A stretch of DNA of 64,000 nt from Mesocentrotus franciscanus (taxonomy: Eukaryota; Echinodermata; Echinoidea; Camarodonta; Strongylocentrotidae): assembly GCA_037976565.1 (NCBI GenBank), contig CP137672.1, positions 27,926,877-27,990,876 on the forward strand. Reading direction: 5' to 3'. This document shows, one piece after another, positions 24,701-34,935 of this stretch. The first letter of the stretch is position 1. Every line of letters begins with the position of its first letter. Position numbers and translations under genes: made by a program. Under the pieces are notes generated by a model. It saw only the letters and a program-made list of their open reading frames with translations, made no database searches and was not told where the DNA came from.

Positions 24701-27700
24701 AATTTGGGGTCCTTAACTTAATTTTCACAGATTTCTGTCATCTGAATGTAGTAATAAATATCGATAGAAGTGTATTTATAATAAAGTATGTTCATGCTGT
24801 TTGACTCTCTTTTCTCTCCAGAATCGTCAGAAACTTGGGCCTAATCAACTTATTAAGAATTCAAAGTGAGTAGAAATGTTTTCAATACCGGTACCCAAAA
24901 GAGAAGTTTGATTGCATTTGTAGTGTGAAATTTTAAAGGAAGACAGTCAATGTGCATGTACCATTCAGCTATTTATTTATGCCATACATCTCTTATGAAT
25001 TTGAATTTCTATCCATTTCAATTTCCGCATATGACATAGAGCTCAACCATTAATAGGCTTTGCAATCAGTACAAAGCTTTGTGTAGTATAGTATTTAGCT
25101 TGAGCGCTCAAATCTATTTACCAGACGGATTTATGTTTTTACAGTATTTGAGATTCACTCAGATTTGTATTGCATGACAGTTACATGTTTGACATGAATA
25201 TGACACTGCTTGAAATAAAGAGCTATGTCATTCCAATTCAATTCACTTGAATGTGAAAATTAGGCTGGGCAGTTGAGACTATTCCTGTCAAATCCACTCT
25301 ATTTTTATGTGTGTTGCTAAATGATAATAATAATGATATGGACTTTTATATAAAAGCCCATCTACATATGAATATACTCTACTTTTAGTCAGGTGGCTTA
25401 GCGTCAAATTTATCGATTATCGTTACTTGCCGGATAAAAGCACCATTTTTGGTACAGGGCTTCCTTAGGACTTACTAAACGATATTAGGCTAGGAGCCCC
25501 CGGCAAAAAAAATTAATTTAAGGGTGTGGGGGCAGGGGCGTCTTTTTCGAGCCCCAAATAATTTTATAATATTGATTTGTTGTTGTACAAATGCCATTTT
25601 TGGTACAGGGCTTCCTTAGGACCTACTGAACGATATTAGGGTAGGAGCCCCCAGCAAAAATATCATATAAGGGTGTGGGGCGGGGACGTGGCCTCGTAGC
25701 CCCAAATAATTTAGAAGGTAATATAACATTTATTTGTTGTTGTACAAATGCCATTTTGGTACAGGGCTTCCTTAGGACCTACTGAACGATATTAGGGTAG
25801 GAGCCCCGGCAAGAATATCATATAAGGGTGGGGCGGGGCGTCGCCGTAGCCCCAAATAATTTAGAAGGAAATTTAACATTTATTTGTTGTTGTACAAATG
25901 CCATTTTTGGTACAGGGCTTCCTTAGGACCTACTGAACGATATTAGGGTAGGAGCCCCCGGCAAGAATATCATATAAGGGTGTGGGACAGGGGCGTCGCC
26001 TCGTAGTCCACAAATAATGTGTAAGGTAATATAACATTGATTTGTTGTTGTACAAATGCCATGGGGGCCCCCCCATCACACATATATGAATATGTATGCC
26101 GGGGGCTCCTACCCTATTATTGGAATGGTTCTGCTGCGAGGTACGTGTACGTCACATGTACTGTGTATGTTGATCACATGCACATGCTGGCTAGAATCAA
26201 CTATACTGCCCTCTACGGTAAAAAGCTGTATAACAATGGATTCGAGCATAGTGATTAGATTATGTGCAGCAGGCCTCTTTCCATAAAAATGTACCCAGTA
26301 ACGCCTCGAATATCACAATTTCTGTGGCATTTTTTTGGACAACTATTGAATTCTTTGTCCAAGTTATGTATCTGATTACGGTAATTTTGAGTGGTTGTTG
26401 TCTTTCCAATTGTGCTCTCGTAGTTTTGAATGATTTCTTTGTACGATCACGTATTTGTTTCGGTTCGTTTCGGCACATATTACAGCTAATGAAGTGTATT
26501 GCACATTCCTTCCGTGACTAGTCCGAACTTGCCTTGCAACAGCTATCAGTATCAAAACTTGTTGTGATTACTAAGTAATTATCAGCTTTAAAAAATCATT
26601 CGATCGTTATGTTGTAAAAGAAGAATTTTTTAGAAAGCCGTTTTATTATTCTAACATTAATGTTTTTTAACCTGATTTAGTCATCCTGCATCAATCAAAA
26701 TGGCGGCTCGAATGTTCTCTTTCTATTTTTGCCGCAGTTTATTTATTTTTAGAGGCATGATAATTGCACTAAACATCGCCAAACATGGATGAAAATAATG
26801 TCAAATAGGAGAATATACCGATCTGAGCCGAGGTACGCATGTGTTGATTTATTTGATTGATAAAAAAGGTCACTTTTAAGGGGCATACTGATGAAATGCA
26901 CTATTTATGGAGGCAAGTGACAGATCCTGCTAGCTGATGTCGGGACATCGGGTCACGATCGGTGCAAGGCCGTCGGGACCCGGTTTATAAAATTCCCGAC
27001 TTACTCGGGCCTAGCTGTAGCTGAGCCGCCATTATATGGTGCTAAAGCAGTCAAGGAATTACTTCATACTGGGTACCCATGTACTTCACCTGGGTGGAGA
27101 GTTGCAAATGTAGATTAATGTCTTACCAAAGGATGTTGGTGCCGCGGTTGGACTCACACTGTGAACCATGTAAATGACAGTCCGATGACGTATCCACTAG
27201 ACCACGACAGTCTCCTATCTCTTATGTGCATAGTTTCAATCGCAAATAAGTTGCAATTAATATCAACTCTTTATAAGACGGGGCACAGTTCAGACACTTC
27301 CTTTCATATCATCTCTAGTTTGATCTGTTTGCTAAATGTATTGTGTACTTGTTGATTGTGATTACAGTGGTGGAGAGAACACACAGCCAGGCAATCCGTG
27401 ACATGGTGGACAAGATGCACAGACTATGTCGTCTTCACACGCCAGTCGCCCATGACAAATTCATTGAAGGGCTCATATGTGAGTACTAGTATATAGTTAT
27501 TGTGTGTGTGTGTGTGTAATTGGGTTTTTACAGACATGTAACAATAGGATATGATTATCTATGTCTAGGGACCGACCTTTAATGTCACCATCAGAAAGAC
27601 GTTACTCAGTTACAAGCCAGGGTTTGCCTGAGCCAGTTAGTAGGCGAAGACAGAGAGCTGACCAAGTGAACCTATCACGAGACCAACTCACATCTCCCTC

Positions 27701-30700
27701 ATTATGACGATGTGGGCTTCTTATATAGCGCTCATGTCCGTCATGGTGCTCCAACATTATTACCCCAGTCATAGCTGATGGCCAAATATGTAGTGCTCTG
27801 ACATATTTGTTATCCATTTACACCTAGGTGGAGAGTGACAAATGTGGATTAATATCTTGCCAAAGAACATTAGTGCCACGGCACTACTTGAACTGCAGAC
27901 CATGTGATCCACAGTCCAGCGACGTATCCGCTAGACCACGACACCTCTACATTTACAACATTTACATTTATACAAATTTAGTTTCAGTCATTTGCACAAG
28001 GGAGATGAGCATTCCTACATTCCATGCAAAGAAAGGGTTATCAAAGAAGATGCGACAGAACATTTATTGATGTTATGAAAGAAATTTCACTTGATTCATA
28101 TCCAGAAGTCAATATGACAATATCCATGCTGCATATCCATGTGACAAGGGGGGGGGGGAATCAATATATAGAGTAAATCTAATATGAGTTAACCTGTCAA
28201 GGATACCATCAGATATATCTCTCTATTTTCCTATAAAAATAGGATGTATCAACAAACGATCTGATCGCCATGGATTCAATGCATTGAGCATGTTCTGAAT
28301 GGATGTGCTGTAGCAGGACCCCCATGTCCCCTCACTGGTTTTGACAACCCCCTACTGGTGTCATATTTAAACAATTGTTGGTTTTAAATAGCTATGGTTG
28401 ATATACAAAATAATGATAATACAGTGGTTTTATCGAGTTCCCTTGAGTTTTACCGTTATTGATATTGTCGCTGTATTTTCTGTATGAATTTCAGATGAAC
28501 AGGACCTGAAGACTGAAATCAAGAAGCTACAGGAATACAGAAGGAATGGTATCAAGACATTTGTAGGTAAGAACAGAAATAGAAAAAAGTATGCTCTATT
28601 ATTTTCTTATTTGATTTTTTGCATTACAGTCCTTTAATGTCATGGTTCTTACATTAAGGCCCTTTAATGTTTTATTTGGTCCTGGGGGTGTTTCATAAAG
28701 CTGTGCGTAAAGTTACGCATGACTTTACGAATGACTTGAATATGAAGAGCTAAATGGGATTCTCAAATCCTTTTAATTGCATGTTAAAGTTGAAATATGC
28801 AAATGTAGATTAACCTTATCATTATTAACAAAACATTTTAATGCAAAGTGTATTTTTGGCTACAATTTAATTGAGATTATGGGAAATACAGCAACACTTT
28901 GTTAAAATGTCAGGAAAAACTTTGGGCATCCCATTTGGCTCTTCATATTCAAGTCATTCCTAAAGTCATTTGTAACTTTACGCACAGCTTTATGAAACAC
29001 CCCCCAGGGCATATTATTTTCTTCATCTGTAATTTTTCTCCTCAAGTGTTGGAGACTTGTGGTCATGTTCTTTCATTGTGATCAACACAAACATTCTAGG
29101 ACAGCTACCCCTGGAATACTGCTATTCCTTCACCCTATCCCCAAAGCAACTTCCACATGAATTAACTATGACCTCAGATGCTGTCAGAGGGTAATTTTTG
29201 GAGGGGTTATTTGTTCTAGGTTAGTGAACTAAGATATTGTTGTCTGTGGGAACAATCATCCTAGGGCATAGTTATACTAAGGGGTGGTTGCCTAGGTGAA
29301 AATTCGTCTGGGGTAATGGTTCTACAGGGTATTTGTGTGGGTGTGGGATGGGGGGTAGGTGAGAAATAAAAGTTATAAATATTCATCTATGAAGTTCCAT
29401 AACATTGAGAAGCAGAAAATTGCAGAATTTCAGATTAAAGATGGTCATTCTTCCGAATAATTCTGATTCATTACTTTGATCTTCAGGTGCTGATGTTTAC
29501 AACCGATTGAAGTGTAGAAGAGAACAGATGAAGGATCGGAAGAACCTACTGGGTGAAGTCGTAGCCATCACAAGGGATCCTAACGCATGTGAGCAATGGC
29601 TCAAAAGACAAGCTCTTCTGTAAGTATCTGTGGTGTACATTGCTGAGAGGCACACCTATAGTTGTCTAGATTTATTGAAATTTCCATTCTATCTGTGATA
29701 TTCATGATTTTTGGTTTCATATGAAAGAAATATTTCATATTTTTCATCCATGAGACGTACCACCTCATTGTTTAAAGCAGCCGCATTTTGTAATTGATGA
29801 AATATTTTCCAGGTCACTCACAAACACTAGGTTATTTCTTTACCATGTACTGTAGTTTTCCTGTGGTGTGTCTTGATTATGAATGTCTGGCATTCAAGCC
29901 TTGGGAGTAGAGACAAAGTTGCCTAACTTTGGAAGAATATTCGGAATTCAAATGTAAAGTAAGGTACCCTAAAGCCATTTTTGCAATATAAGGCTTAGAG
30001 CTGATTGCTATGTATTGACCTTCTGGCTATACAGTAAATTGAAAGTGATGAGACCTTTGTATACAGTATATGACATGATGTATATCCATGTACATCTAAT
30101 CCCAGTTTGTTAGGGGTCTTTTAATTTTCATATAAGGTATGCATAATTCATGATCGTGATATTAATTAATTCTCAATGTTTGTCATTATCTTGATTCACA
30201 GTGATACTGGTCACAAGGAATTGCCTCCAGTTGTGGCAGGCACAGGTAAAAAAATGAGTTGATTTTTTTTTATATGAATATTTTTTAATATGTTTATGTA
30301 AATTCATGTTGTGAAATTATTAGGAAAATATATCAAAAGGAACCTTAAGTGGTCTTGAGTTGGAAAAGTGAAGAAGAAAAAAAGCACAGCATCTAGGAAA
30401 ATTCCTGTTGAGTATTAGGAACCACAGGTGAATGGTCACTGGTGTCTACTTTGAATGAATTGGAGAGAAAATATGAAAAAGTTGAGTAGAGTACGATTAT
30501 AGGTAAGAACATTTACTATAGGTTGATCAGACTATCCACAAAATTCCTTGTCCTGTCAATGCTCTTAACACTGCACAAGTATGTATAGTTTTTAAGCAAA
30601 GTTATTCCACATTTTAGTGAATGAGAAAAGCCTATGTATATTGTGTGTCAGTAGTCAACAATAGGTTAATGATTTTTTAGATATTTTCTCTTGAAATGCA

Positions 30701-31601
30701 ATGTCATTTTATATCAGAAGTTAAGATTGATTTTTTGTATTTGATTATCTCTTTAATTTATATTCCATCATCCTTTAAACTGAATTTTTTTTAAAGGATA
30801 GAGATAAATGACAGTATACTGGACTGTGTATCATGTTTTTCTCAAATTAACATGCTATTGTTGTTTTGTGGCTTCCTAACTCTAACTTGCTTAAAGGTAA
30901 TCTAACTTATTTTGTTGTTAACTATTTTTTAATTCCAGCTCGCAAGCAGACGCCACCTCTAGATCTGACTGGTTTTGTTGGGTACGACAAGCTAACAGAG
31001 AATGAAAAGGAGGTAATAAAGAGACTTATTGATTTGTGTACTATGTTCTTATCCAAACCCAACGGCCCTTATTTAACTAATTTAGTTCAACCCAACCCGG
31101 GGTCTGAGATCACAGTTAACAAAAGGAAAACTTAAAACCTCAGACTAACTTCCTTTGTTAGACCAGACTTTGGACAAAAGCTTAAACCCAGCTTCAGGTT
31201 AAAATTTTTGTAGGATATTGAAGCTGTATTGTAATTTATTATTTTTATTTATTTATTTTTAAATTGGGGTGCTTGAGTTGCAAATTCATCATACTTCATC
31301 CATGTCATTTGGTATTCAATAGAATAGCATACATTTATGAGGGGAAAGTGGATTACTTGATATGATTAAAGCTTACTAGAAGTTGATCAAGTATTTGTAC
31401 ATTTTGATTTTCACAGCTTTGTGCTACATTGAGGATCATCCGGAAGCATACTTTGAATACAAACAGACTTTCCTCAGTGAAGCTCAGAAACTGGGTTTCC
31501 TCAAACTGAAACAAGCTAGGAATCTTATCAGGATCGATGTCAACAAGACAAGAAAACTGTACGACTTCTTTGTGAGAGAAAAACTTATCAAAACATCATG
31601 A
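12723..31601 (+). CDS. TADA2A: Transcriptional adapter 2-alpha (ADA2a), 15 coding exons
   Basis: ADA2a is a nuclear adaptor that couples GCN5/PCAF acetyltransferase to ADA3 and stimulates nucleosomal histone acetylation in ATAC-type complexes. Coding exons: 12723-12860, 14066-14125, 14798-14889, 16692-16789, 17174-17224, 17918-18009, 23704-23776, 24294-24357, 24822-24865, 27368-27478, 28495-28566, 29487-29619, 30202-30245, 30939-31012, 31417-31601, all with AG/GT borders. Residues about 19-66 form the ZZ zinc finger (CPGC, CAIC, CLQC, HQSNH). Residues 74-120 form the SANT domain (WTAKEE, GNWYDVS, ECEQHYNK). AGYMPARSDF and the DNYAE/DIYHSR blocks are ADA2 hallmarks, and a C-terminal SWIRM domain ends in DVNKTRKLYDF. 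The exons total 1331 nt, one short of 444 codons. Human ADA2a is also 443 residues. The missing base lies near 31438 in exon 15, and the frame is conserved on both sides. The ATG at 12723 begins the conserved N-terminus, though no stop rules out an upstream start. Confidence 0.93.
13262..13345 (+). mobile_element. partial tRNA-type SINE (family A core), TADA2A intron 1
   Basis: The phrase GCAAGACACTAATCTACATT, then CACTC and GGGTGAGGTGAATGGGTAC, matches the central part of the full SINE at 45.7-46.0 kb. Head and tail are missing. Confidence 0.5.
13362..13480. repeat. nested hairpin (CCTGGATATACCGCAC stem), TADA2A intron 1
   Basis: CCTGGATATACCGCAC is perfectly inverted as GTGCGGTATATCCAGG across a 17-18 bp loop. 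An outer pair AATAATGCAC/GTGCATTATT encloses it. This is a MITE-like palindrome. Confidence 0.65.
13784..13813. repeat. short perfect hairpin, TADA2A intron 1
   Basis: TGTACCTGCACTC is inverted as GAGTGCAGGTACA around a 4-nt CGGC loop. GTCACGTGAC follows at 13846-13855. Confidence 0.6.
14107..14600 (+). repeat. tandem duplication containing the end and donor site of TADA2A exon 2
   Basis: The segment starting GATTATGAAATCATCGTGAG (about 14111) recurs at about 14355 with the following 200 bp of intron, including TTTCTGCTTCCAGTAGAGTT and GGGTACACATACATACAT. The unit is about 243 bp. The second copy duplicates the last 15 coding bases of exon 2 together with its GTGAGT donor inside intron 2, without an acceptor of its own in the duplicated part. 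Confidence 0.8.
15545..15672 (+). repeat. short tandem repeat, about 46-bp unit, TADA2A intron 3
   Basis: GTCTTTTAAAAAGTGCCCTC followed by ATACCCGCCTACC recurs three times. The third unit is split by the MITE at 15673-16131, and its remainder (AAAATATGCCCTCATG) resumes after it. Confidence 0.7.
15673..16131. mobile_element. PIF/Harbinger-like MITE, 459 bp, TAA target site
   Basis: The ends GACCCCGTTCTCA(T/C)TCACTT are inverted at 15673 and up to 16131, flanked by TAA at 15670-15672 and 16132-16134. A 3-bp TWA duplication is typical of PIF/Harbinger. The target was a 46-bp tandem unit, which makes the insertion boundary unusually clear. Sub-terminal GGAGCGGTCTAACTAAGACC motifs are repeated in both halves. 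It encodes no transposase. Confidence 0.7.
16379..16531. repeat. compact nested foldback element, TADA2A intron 3
   Basis: The outer arms ATATCGACTGCTTT and AAAGCAGTCGATAT are inverted. Next inside are AGGCCTGGCTG/CAGCCAGGCCT, and at the centre GCATCCTCCCATGACCC pairs with GGGTCATGGGAGGATG. The whole 150 bp can fold into three stacked stems. Confidence 0.7.
16632..16700 (+). repeat. triplicated exon 4 acceptor of TADA2A
   Basis: AGGTATGATGTCA-type sequence occurs three times in a row, at about 16640, 16668 and 16690. The last two are each preceded by the same ATTTATTTAT tract. Only the last continues into the exon (GTATGATGTGTCC, residues YDVS), so one or two decoy acceptors lie directly upstream of the real one. 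Confidence 0.75.
17757..17846 (+). pseudogene. decayed duplicate of TADA2A exon 6 inside intron 5
   Basis: GTGTGTGAGGATC, CTTCACAGAAAGC and AGGTTATATGCCAGC match the true exon at 17918-18009 in the same order, about 155 bp upstream of it. Substitutions have removed the proline-rich part and the acceptor. The duplicate is followed by TATTGTGAGG, a weak donor. Confidence 0.75.
18217..19275. repeat. tandem array, period about 158 bp, with ATGCCTCCG foldback start (TADA2A intron 6)
   Basis: It starts with a hairpin, ATGCCTCCGCCACC/GGTGGTGCCGGAGGCAT, then a (CGTCCGTA)n run. About six units follow, each with ATATCTCAAGAACCA, TATCACCATAGGAAGACGAT and GGTCAAAGGTCA...GGTCAACTTATG blocks. The starts of ATCTCAAGAACC fall near 18320, 18477, 18634, 18793, 18951 and 19098. 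This foldback family with GTCCGTCCG runs looks typical of marine invertebrates. No inverted right end is visible. Confidence 0.75.
19294..20096. mobile_element. piggyBac-like non-autonomous element, 803 bp (TADA2A intron 6)
   Basis: TTAA at 19290-19293 and 20097-20100 flanks inverted ends CCCGTACTTAACTGGG and CCCAGTTAAGTAAGGG. The TTAA/CCC structure assigns it to piggyBac. It has no transposase. Inside is a direct repeat of AAGGAAGAGACCTCACTAT with TTTATCAATTATGCTAATTT (about 19386 and 19461). Confidence 0.75.
20328..20700. mobile_element. TIR element made of GGTCTANNxCCATNTGG motifs (TADA2A intron 6)
   Basis: The ends ATTGCCGTTTGGTCTACTAC and GTAGTAGACGAACGGCAAT are inverted. Between them, variants of ATTAGACCAAATGG in both orientations fill the sequence. 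A related fragment with the same motifs lies at about 21293-21420. No coding frame. Confidence 0.55.
20700..21895. other. intronic stretch with homopolymers
   Basis: Contains a run of about 22 A at 21236-21257 followed by (CCGA)n, a CCACCACCACCACAACA patch near 21462, and the TIR-element fragment at 21293-21420. No exon-like frame with splice sites is seen. Confidence 0.4.
21902..22925. repeat. tandem array, period about 151 bp, bounded by ATGCCTCCG/CGGAGGCAT
   Basis: It opens with TTTTATGCCTCCGC and a (TACG)n/(TCCG) run and closes with GCGGAGGCATCATCGACTGC, which gives inverted ATGCCTCCGC ends. About six units carry TATCTCAAGAACCGATTGAT, ATTACCGCCAAACTTGGG, TATCTTGCAGAGC and GGGGTCACGAGGTCAAAGG. 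The architecture equals that of the array at 18.2-19.3 kb, but the unit sequence is largely different. Open frames on the minus strand are simply the repeat read through. Confidence 0.75.
24000..24285. repeat. (TCTC)n/CT-rich low-complexity tract before TADA2A exon 8
   Basis: Almost pure pyrimidine sequence immediately upstream of the exon 8 acceptor at 24293. It acts as an exceptionally long polypyrimidine tract. Confidence 0.8.
25388..26120. mobile_element. second copy of the TA-flanked foldback element (TADA2A intron 9)
   Basis: The left end GTCAGGTGGCTTAGCG with a preceding TA, then GGATAAAAGCACCATTTTTGG, equals the element at 3151-4101. Four forward units of about 150-157 bp follow (GTACAGGGCTTCC near 25452, 25603, 25760 and 25909), then a short reverse part from the GGGGGCCCCCCCAT centre. 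The expected right TIR is missing, so the copy is truncated. Confidence 0.7.
26120..27060. other. intronic stretch, no exon seen
   Basis: Mixed sequence with no convincing repeat ends. Short open frames at 26037-26521 in several phases lack motifs. Confidence 0.35.
27060..27215 (-). mobile_element. tRNA-type SINE (family A) fragment, TADA2A intron 9
   Basis: Reverse-complement reading gives GTGGTCTAGTGGATACGTCA, a decayed B-box region, then a GGTAAGACATTAATCTACAT-like core and CACCCAGGTGAAG. It ends at GGGTACCC, as in the family A core. Confidence 0.6.
27500..27625 (-). mobile_element. SINE tail of family B type joined to a different head
   Basis: On the minus strand: GTCTTTCTGATGGTGAC, AAAGGTCGGTCCCTAGAC, ATGTCTGTAAAAACCCAAT and (CA)n. 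This is the family B tail, but upstream of it (27625-27700) the Alu-like head is absent and other sequence occupies its place. Confidence 0.55.
27700..27965 (-). mobile_element. tRNA-type SINE (family A), nearly full length
   Basis: Minus-strand reading: GTCGTGGTCTAGCGGATACG (A-box region), then GGTCTGCAGTTCAAGT (B box), the GGCAAGATATTAATCCACAT core, CACCTAGGTGTAAATGG, and a tail with GAGCGCTATATAAGAAGCCC. Compare 45686-45981. Confidence 0.65.
28684..29005. mobile_element. GGGGGTGTTTCATAAAG-type MITE, 322 bp (TADA2A intron 11)
   Basis: Long inverted ends match over about 75 bp with few differences (GGGGGTGTTTCATAAAGCTG, GCGTAAAGTTAC, TGACTTGAATATGAAGAGC). Terminal G5/C5 with TTTCATAAA is a common MITE signature in marine invertebrates. 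The target duplication is unclear. Confidence 0.7.
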
Positions 31602-31617
31602 AGAGAGATTCTAAAAA

Positions 31618-32012
31618 GGGTGAACTGATGTTTCCTCCAAATGGATCAAGCCAGAAATCATCAGGGTATACCTTAACAAGACTAGGAACTACATGACTAC
31701 TTCATCAGAGACACAATCATCAAAACATTTTGAGCCTGAGGAGTCACCGAAAAAATCTGAAGTGTAGATTCCTCAAACTGAAACAAGCTAGGAATCTTAT
31801 CAGGGTAGATGTCAACAAGACTAGAAAATGCAGTGTCTTCTTTGTCAGTAAGAAACTCATCAAAACATCCACAAGACAAAGGAGAGACACAGAAATGGAA
31901 CAGGTGTATCCTGTAGATTCCTTGGACTGAAGCAAGCTAGTAACCATATCAGGGTAGATGTAAACAAGACTAGGAAACAAGACGTCTTCTTTGTCAGAGA
32001 CTCATCAAATCG
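31618..32012 (+). pseudogene. array of three decayed copies of the last TADA2A exon, downstream of the stop
   Basis: Below the stop codon (31599-31601), the SWIRM-helix part of exon 15 recurs at about 31640-31730, 31766-31872 and 31912-32010, spaced about 140 bp apart. Shared blocks are CTCAAACTGAAACAAGCTAG, AATCTTATCAGG(G/A)T, GATGTCAACAAGAC and CATCAAAACATC. The middle-right copy keeps an open frame of about 35 codons that translates to nearly the same peptide (ARNLIRVDVNKTRK). The other two are interrupted. They probably lie in the 3' UTR. Confidence 0.85.
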
Positions 32013-33929
32013 GGAGAAATGGAAAGAAATTTAACAGATCTAGACTCTCAAGTCCTGCTAGATTGCATGGTTTCCCGTTGCCTGATCTACAATGATGCTT
32101 AATGATACTCTGAATGGCATTATCAAGAAAGCCATGCAGATAATCTTTGGGCATTATGACATTCCAAAAGCTAGAGAACATGCATGCATATCCCTTTTTT
32201 TTTTTGGGGGTAATCTACAGTAAATCAGTTTCATAAAGCCTTCTGTACCCATCCATTGTCAAGCAATTAAACCCTTCAGTGGCTAGCTGTAATAAATGCG
32301 TCGTCATGCATTGTACAAAATTCTACTTTCTGGTAATCTTCAAAGGGCTGTGCAGCCTATCACAAAGATGAACTGAAGATTGCAAAAGCGATATGAGGAA
32401 GACAATTAAAATTTATACCACGATTATGTAATTCCTGTCTTGTCCCAAGCAGAGTTTGTATTTAATACCCCAGTCTCACACTCCCAAAACTGACCAATTA
32501 TCGGCCTTTCTGGGTAATGTAGTGCTATGTTCGGTCTGTTGACGGTCTGGTGATGTTTCATTAGAATGATAGAATTAATTTTCCTGTCATTTCTAATCTG
32601 AGTTCATAACTACATAGTGTATATGCTTCTGTAGGCATACCTATTTATTAGAAGAAAAATAAAGACAGAGAATACATGTACGTTATTCTACAACACTGAT
32701 TCCTTTCTTTTCATTTGTGTTTTGAGAAGTACTGAATTGAACGAATTTGTTGATGCAAAAATGGCCGTCGCTAAAGGTTCATGATGACTAAGTTTCTAGT
32801 TTTAGACTATTTAGCATCCAGCATACAAACCATCGATCATACACAAGTATGCTCAAAGACGCTGACAAGCTATTCAAGAAAGAAGTGCACAAAAATGAGC
32901 TACTATATGTACTACTAATTTTATTGTAAAATCATGTCATCATTGTGGCAACAATCATTGATATTAGATATAACATTCAATCACTGCACAACCATTCAGA
33001 CTTTATCGATTTCGACAATGAAATTGATAAAAATACACCGATGTCTTCTAATTTATATTCTTATTTAGTAAAACAATTACTCTATAATTTCATAATTTCA
33101 GTATCAAATACATTTTATGCCATGATTGTAATACAAAATAATGCAAGACCAACAAAACATTAAGGAACTCTTGCCATAGTCATATACATATTTGATAGTC
33201 ATCACAGAATTTCCATCAAGTTTGAGCACAAAAGGAGGCAAACTTGGATATGTTTTATTGTAATAAGATGGATATGACAAGTTAAAGCAAATGGCCGAAT
33301 ACATATTGTACCATGAGATCAAATAGTGTACAAGTTTCTCTTCTGCCAGTGTAACTATAATTGCATTCATAAATTTTGAAATTCAGCCATTGCGTTTGTA
33401 TTTATCACCATGGTAAATGTTTCAACAAAATAACAATAGAAATGTTTGTGTACTAAGTCAGTATTCTATCATGATGCTATTGGACAACAATTCAAGCAAC
33501 TTAAAGAAAAGTTCGAGTTCTGGAAAAGGTGAACAAAAATAATTTGGTGAAAACTTTTTATTCTTTGACAGAAGAATATCATAGTAGTAATATCCCCTGA
33601 AAAGGACAACTAGTCATATGCTCTGATATTTGAAAAATGATGAGAAATAGCTTAAAAGTTTAGACTAAACGTGTGTGTGTAGTCCCTCATACCAATTTCT
33701 GTGTGCAGTGCTGTTCACTGTCTGTGATGTTCAGCAAGACTGTCAATTTCTTATCATTTTGATGATTTAAAACGCCCAAAATACACAATCATTTTATGTA
33801 CAACCTAATCAACCTTATTTCTCAATGATTTCTTTCCCATGGAACAGCTTGACCAGAACTCAACTTCATTTTTAATCTTGTATACCAATATAGTAGGTCA
33901 CCTTGAAATCATTACTTATTTATTAAGTC
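32013..33929. other. TADA2A 3' flank and intergenic region
   Basis: A candidate polyadenylation signal AATAAA lies at 32658-32663, about 1.06 kb after the TADA2A stop. No other gene is seen. The remainder is AT-rich single-copy-looking sequence. Confidence 0.4.
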
Positions 33930-34329
33930 TCTTTGTTTCTTCTCCAGGGTGGCTTCATCAGTGATTGTGACACTGTTTTACAAGAAGGCCTTGGTCATGT
34001 ATGTACATGTTACTTCACACAGCATCTTAGAGAGTATATTTGCGGTACAACCATATGGATAGTCCTATTAGAAGGACTGTTTGTATTATTTCTTGTTGAT
34101 TTAGAAGTCCTGAAAAGGAATGAGAATCATTAGAGATATAGAATAGTGAATATAAACCATACAGAATACCAACCCAAACAAACCCTTCACATAAATGAAA
34201 ATGAAATACAGACAGAAATGAACACTCACACTAGGAAAAAAACATACAATTCTCTATTTACAGGTATGCTTGTGGCAAATGGAATACAAATTAGTCTAAT
34301 ACAAATATACTCTGTCTTGAGAGGTTCTG

Positions 34330-34935
34330 ATTGAAACTATGGGCAAGAGGGGACTCCAATAGTAGTATTGGAGTCGCCGAGGAACCATAGTTTTAATCCA
34401 GAGACTTGAATAAAGGCAGTATATATTTGTTTTATATACTTCATGCATAAATTAATTCATAGGATGTCAACAGAATGTCGTATTCTCATACTCAACGTCG
34501 AAGTTCAATTTACTTTAATACTTTACGCACTGCGACATGAGTACTGCAGTGTTACTTTTTGCTACCCGTAAATAATACTTTTTGCAAAATAGTGTGTTTA
34601 TTTTTTATCATGCGACACACTTTTAACCAATCAATGAACAAGAAGATATGAATGACGTATATAATAGTACTTAGGCGTGGATGTGTTGTGTGGTATAGTG
34701 CTTTATTCATTCAACTCTCAATCCAAGGATTGAGGGTCCAAATCCCAGACTGGCATTAGCGTCCTTTGGCAAGGCATTAATCCATATTTGGCATGCACTC
34801 TCCCCAACCCAGGTGTAAACTGGTGCCTAGCAATGGCTGAGGTAGAAATAACTGCAGAACCCTCGGGAAGAACAGCATTGATGCTGAATGAGGCTTCTCT
34901 GGGTGAACACAATTATGATTATTATGGAAGCACTA
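34330..34935 (+). mobile_element. hairpin remnant followed by tRNA-type SINE (family C)
   Basis: A hairpin (GACTCCAATA/TATTGGAGTC with outer ACTATGG/CCATAGT) lies at 34345-34395. At about 34690-34935 is a SINE with B-box-like GGGTCCAAATCCC, the core CTTTGGCAAGGCATTAATCC, CCCAGGTGTAAA, and a tail GAATGAGGCTTCTCTGGGTG ending in TTATGATTATTATG. The same SINE occupies the same place in the second SDR unit (51065-51320), so it predates the duplication. Confidence 0.6.

Noticed and set aside
33933..34133. 66-codon open frame after a CTCCAG acceptor-like site
   Set aside because: The paralogous segment at 50714 has a deletion that shifts the frame and no motif is recognisable, so coding is not supported.
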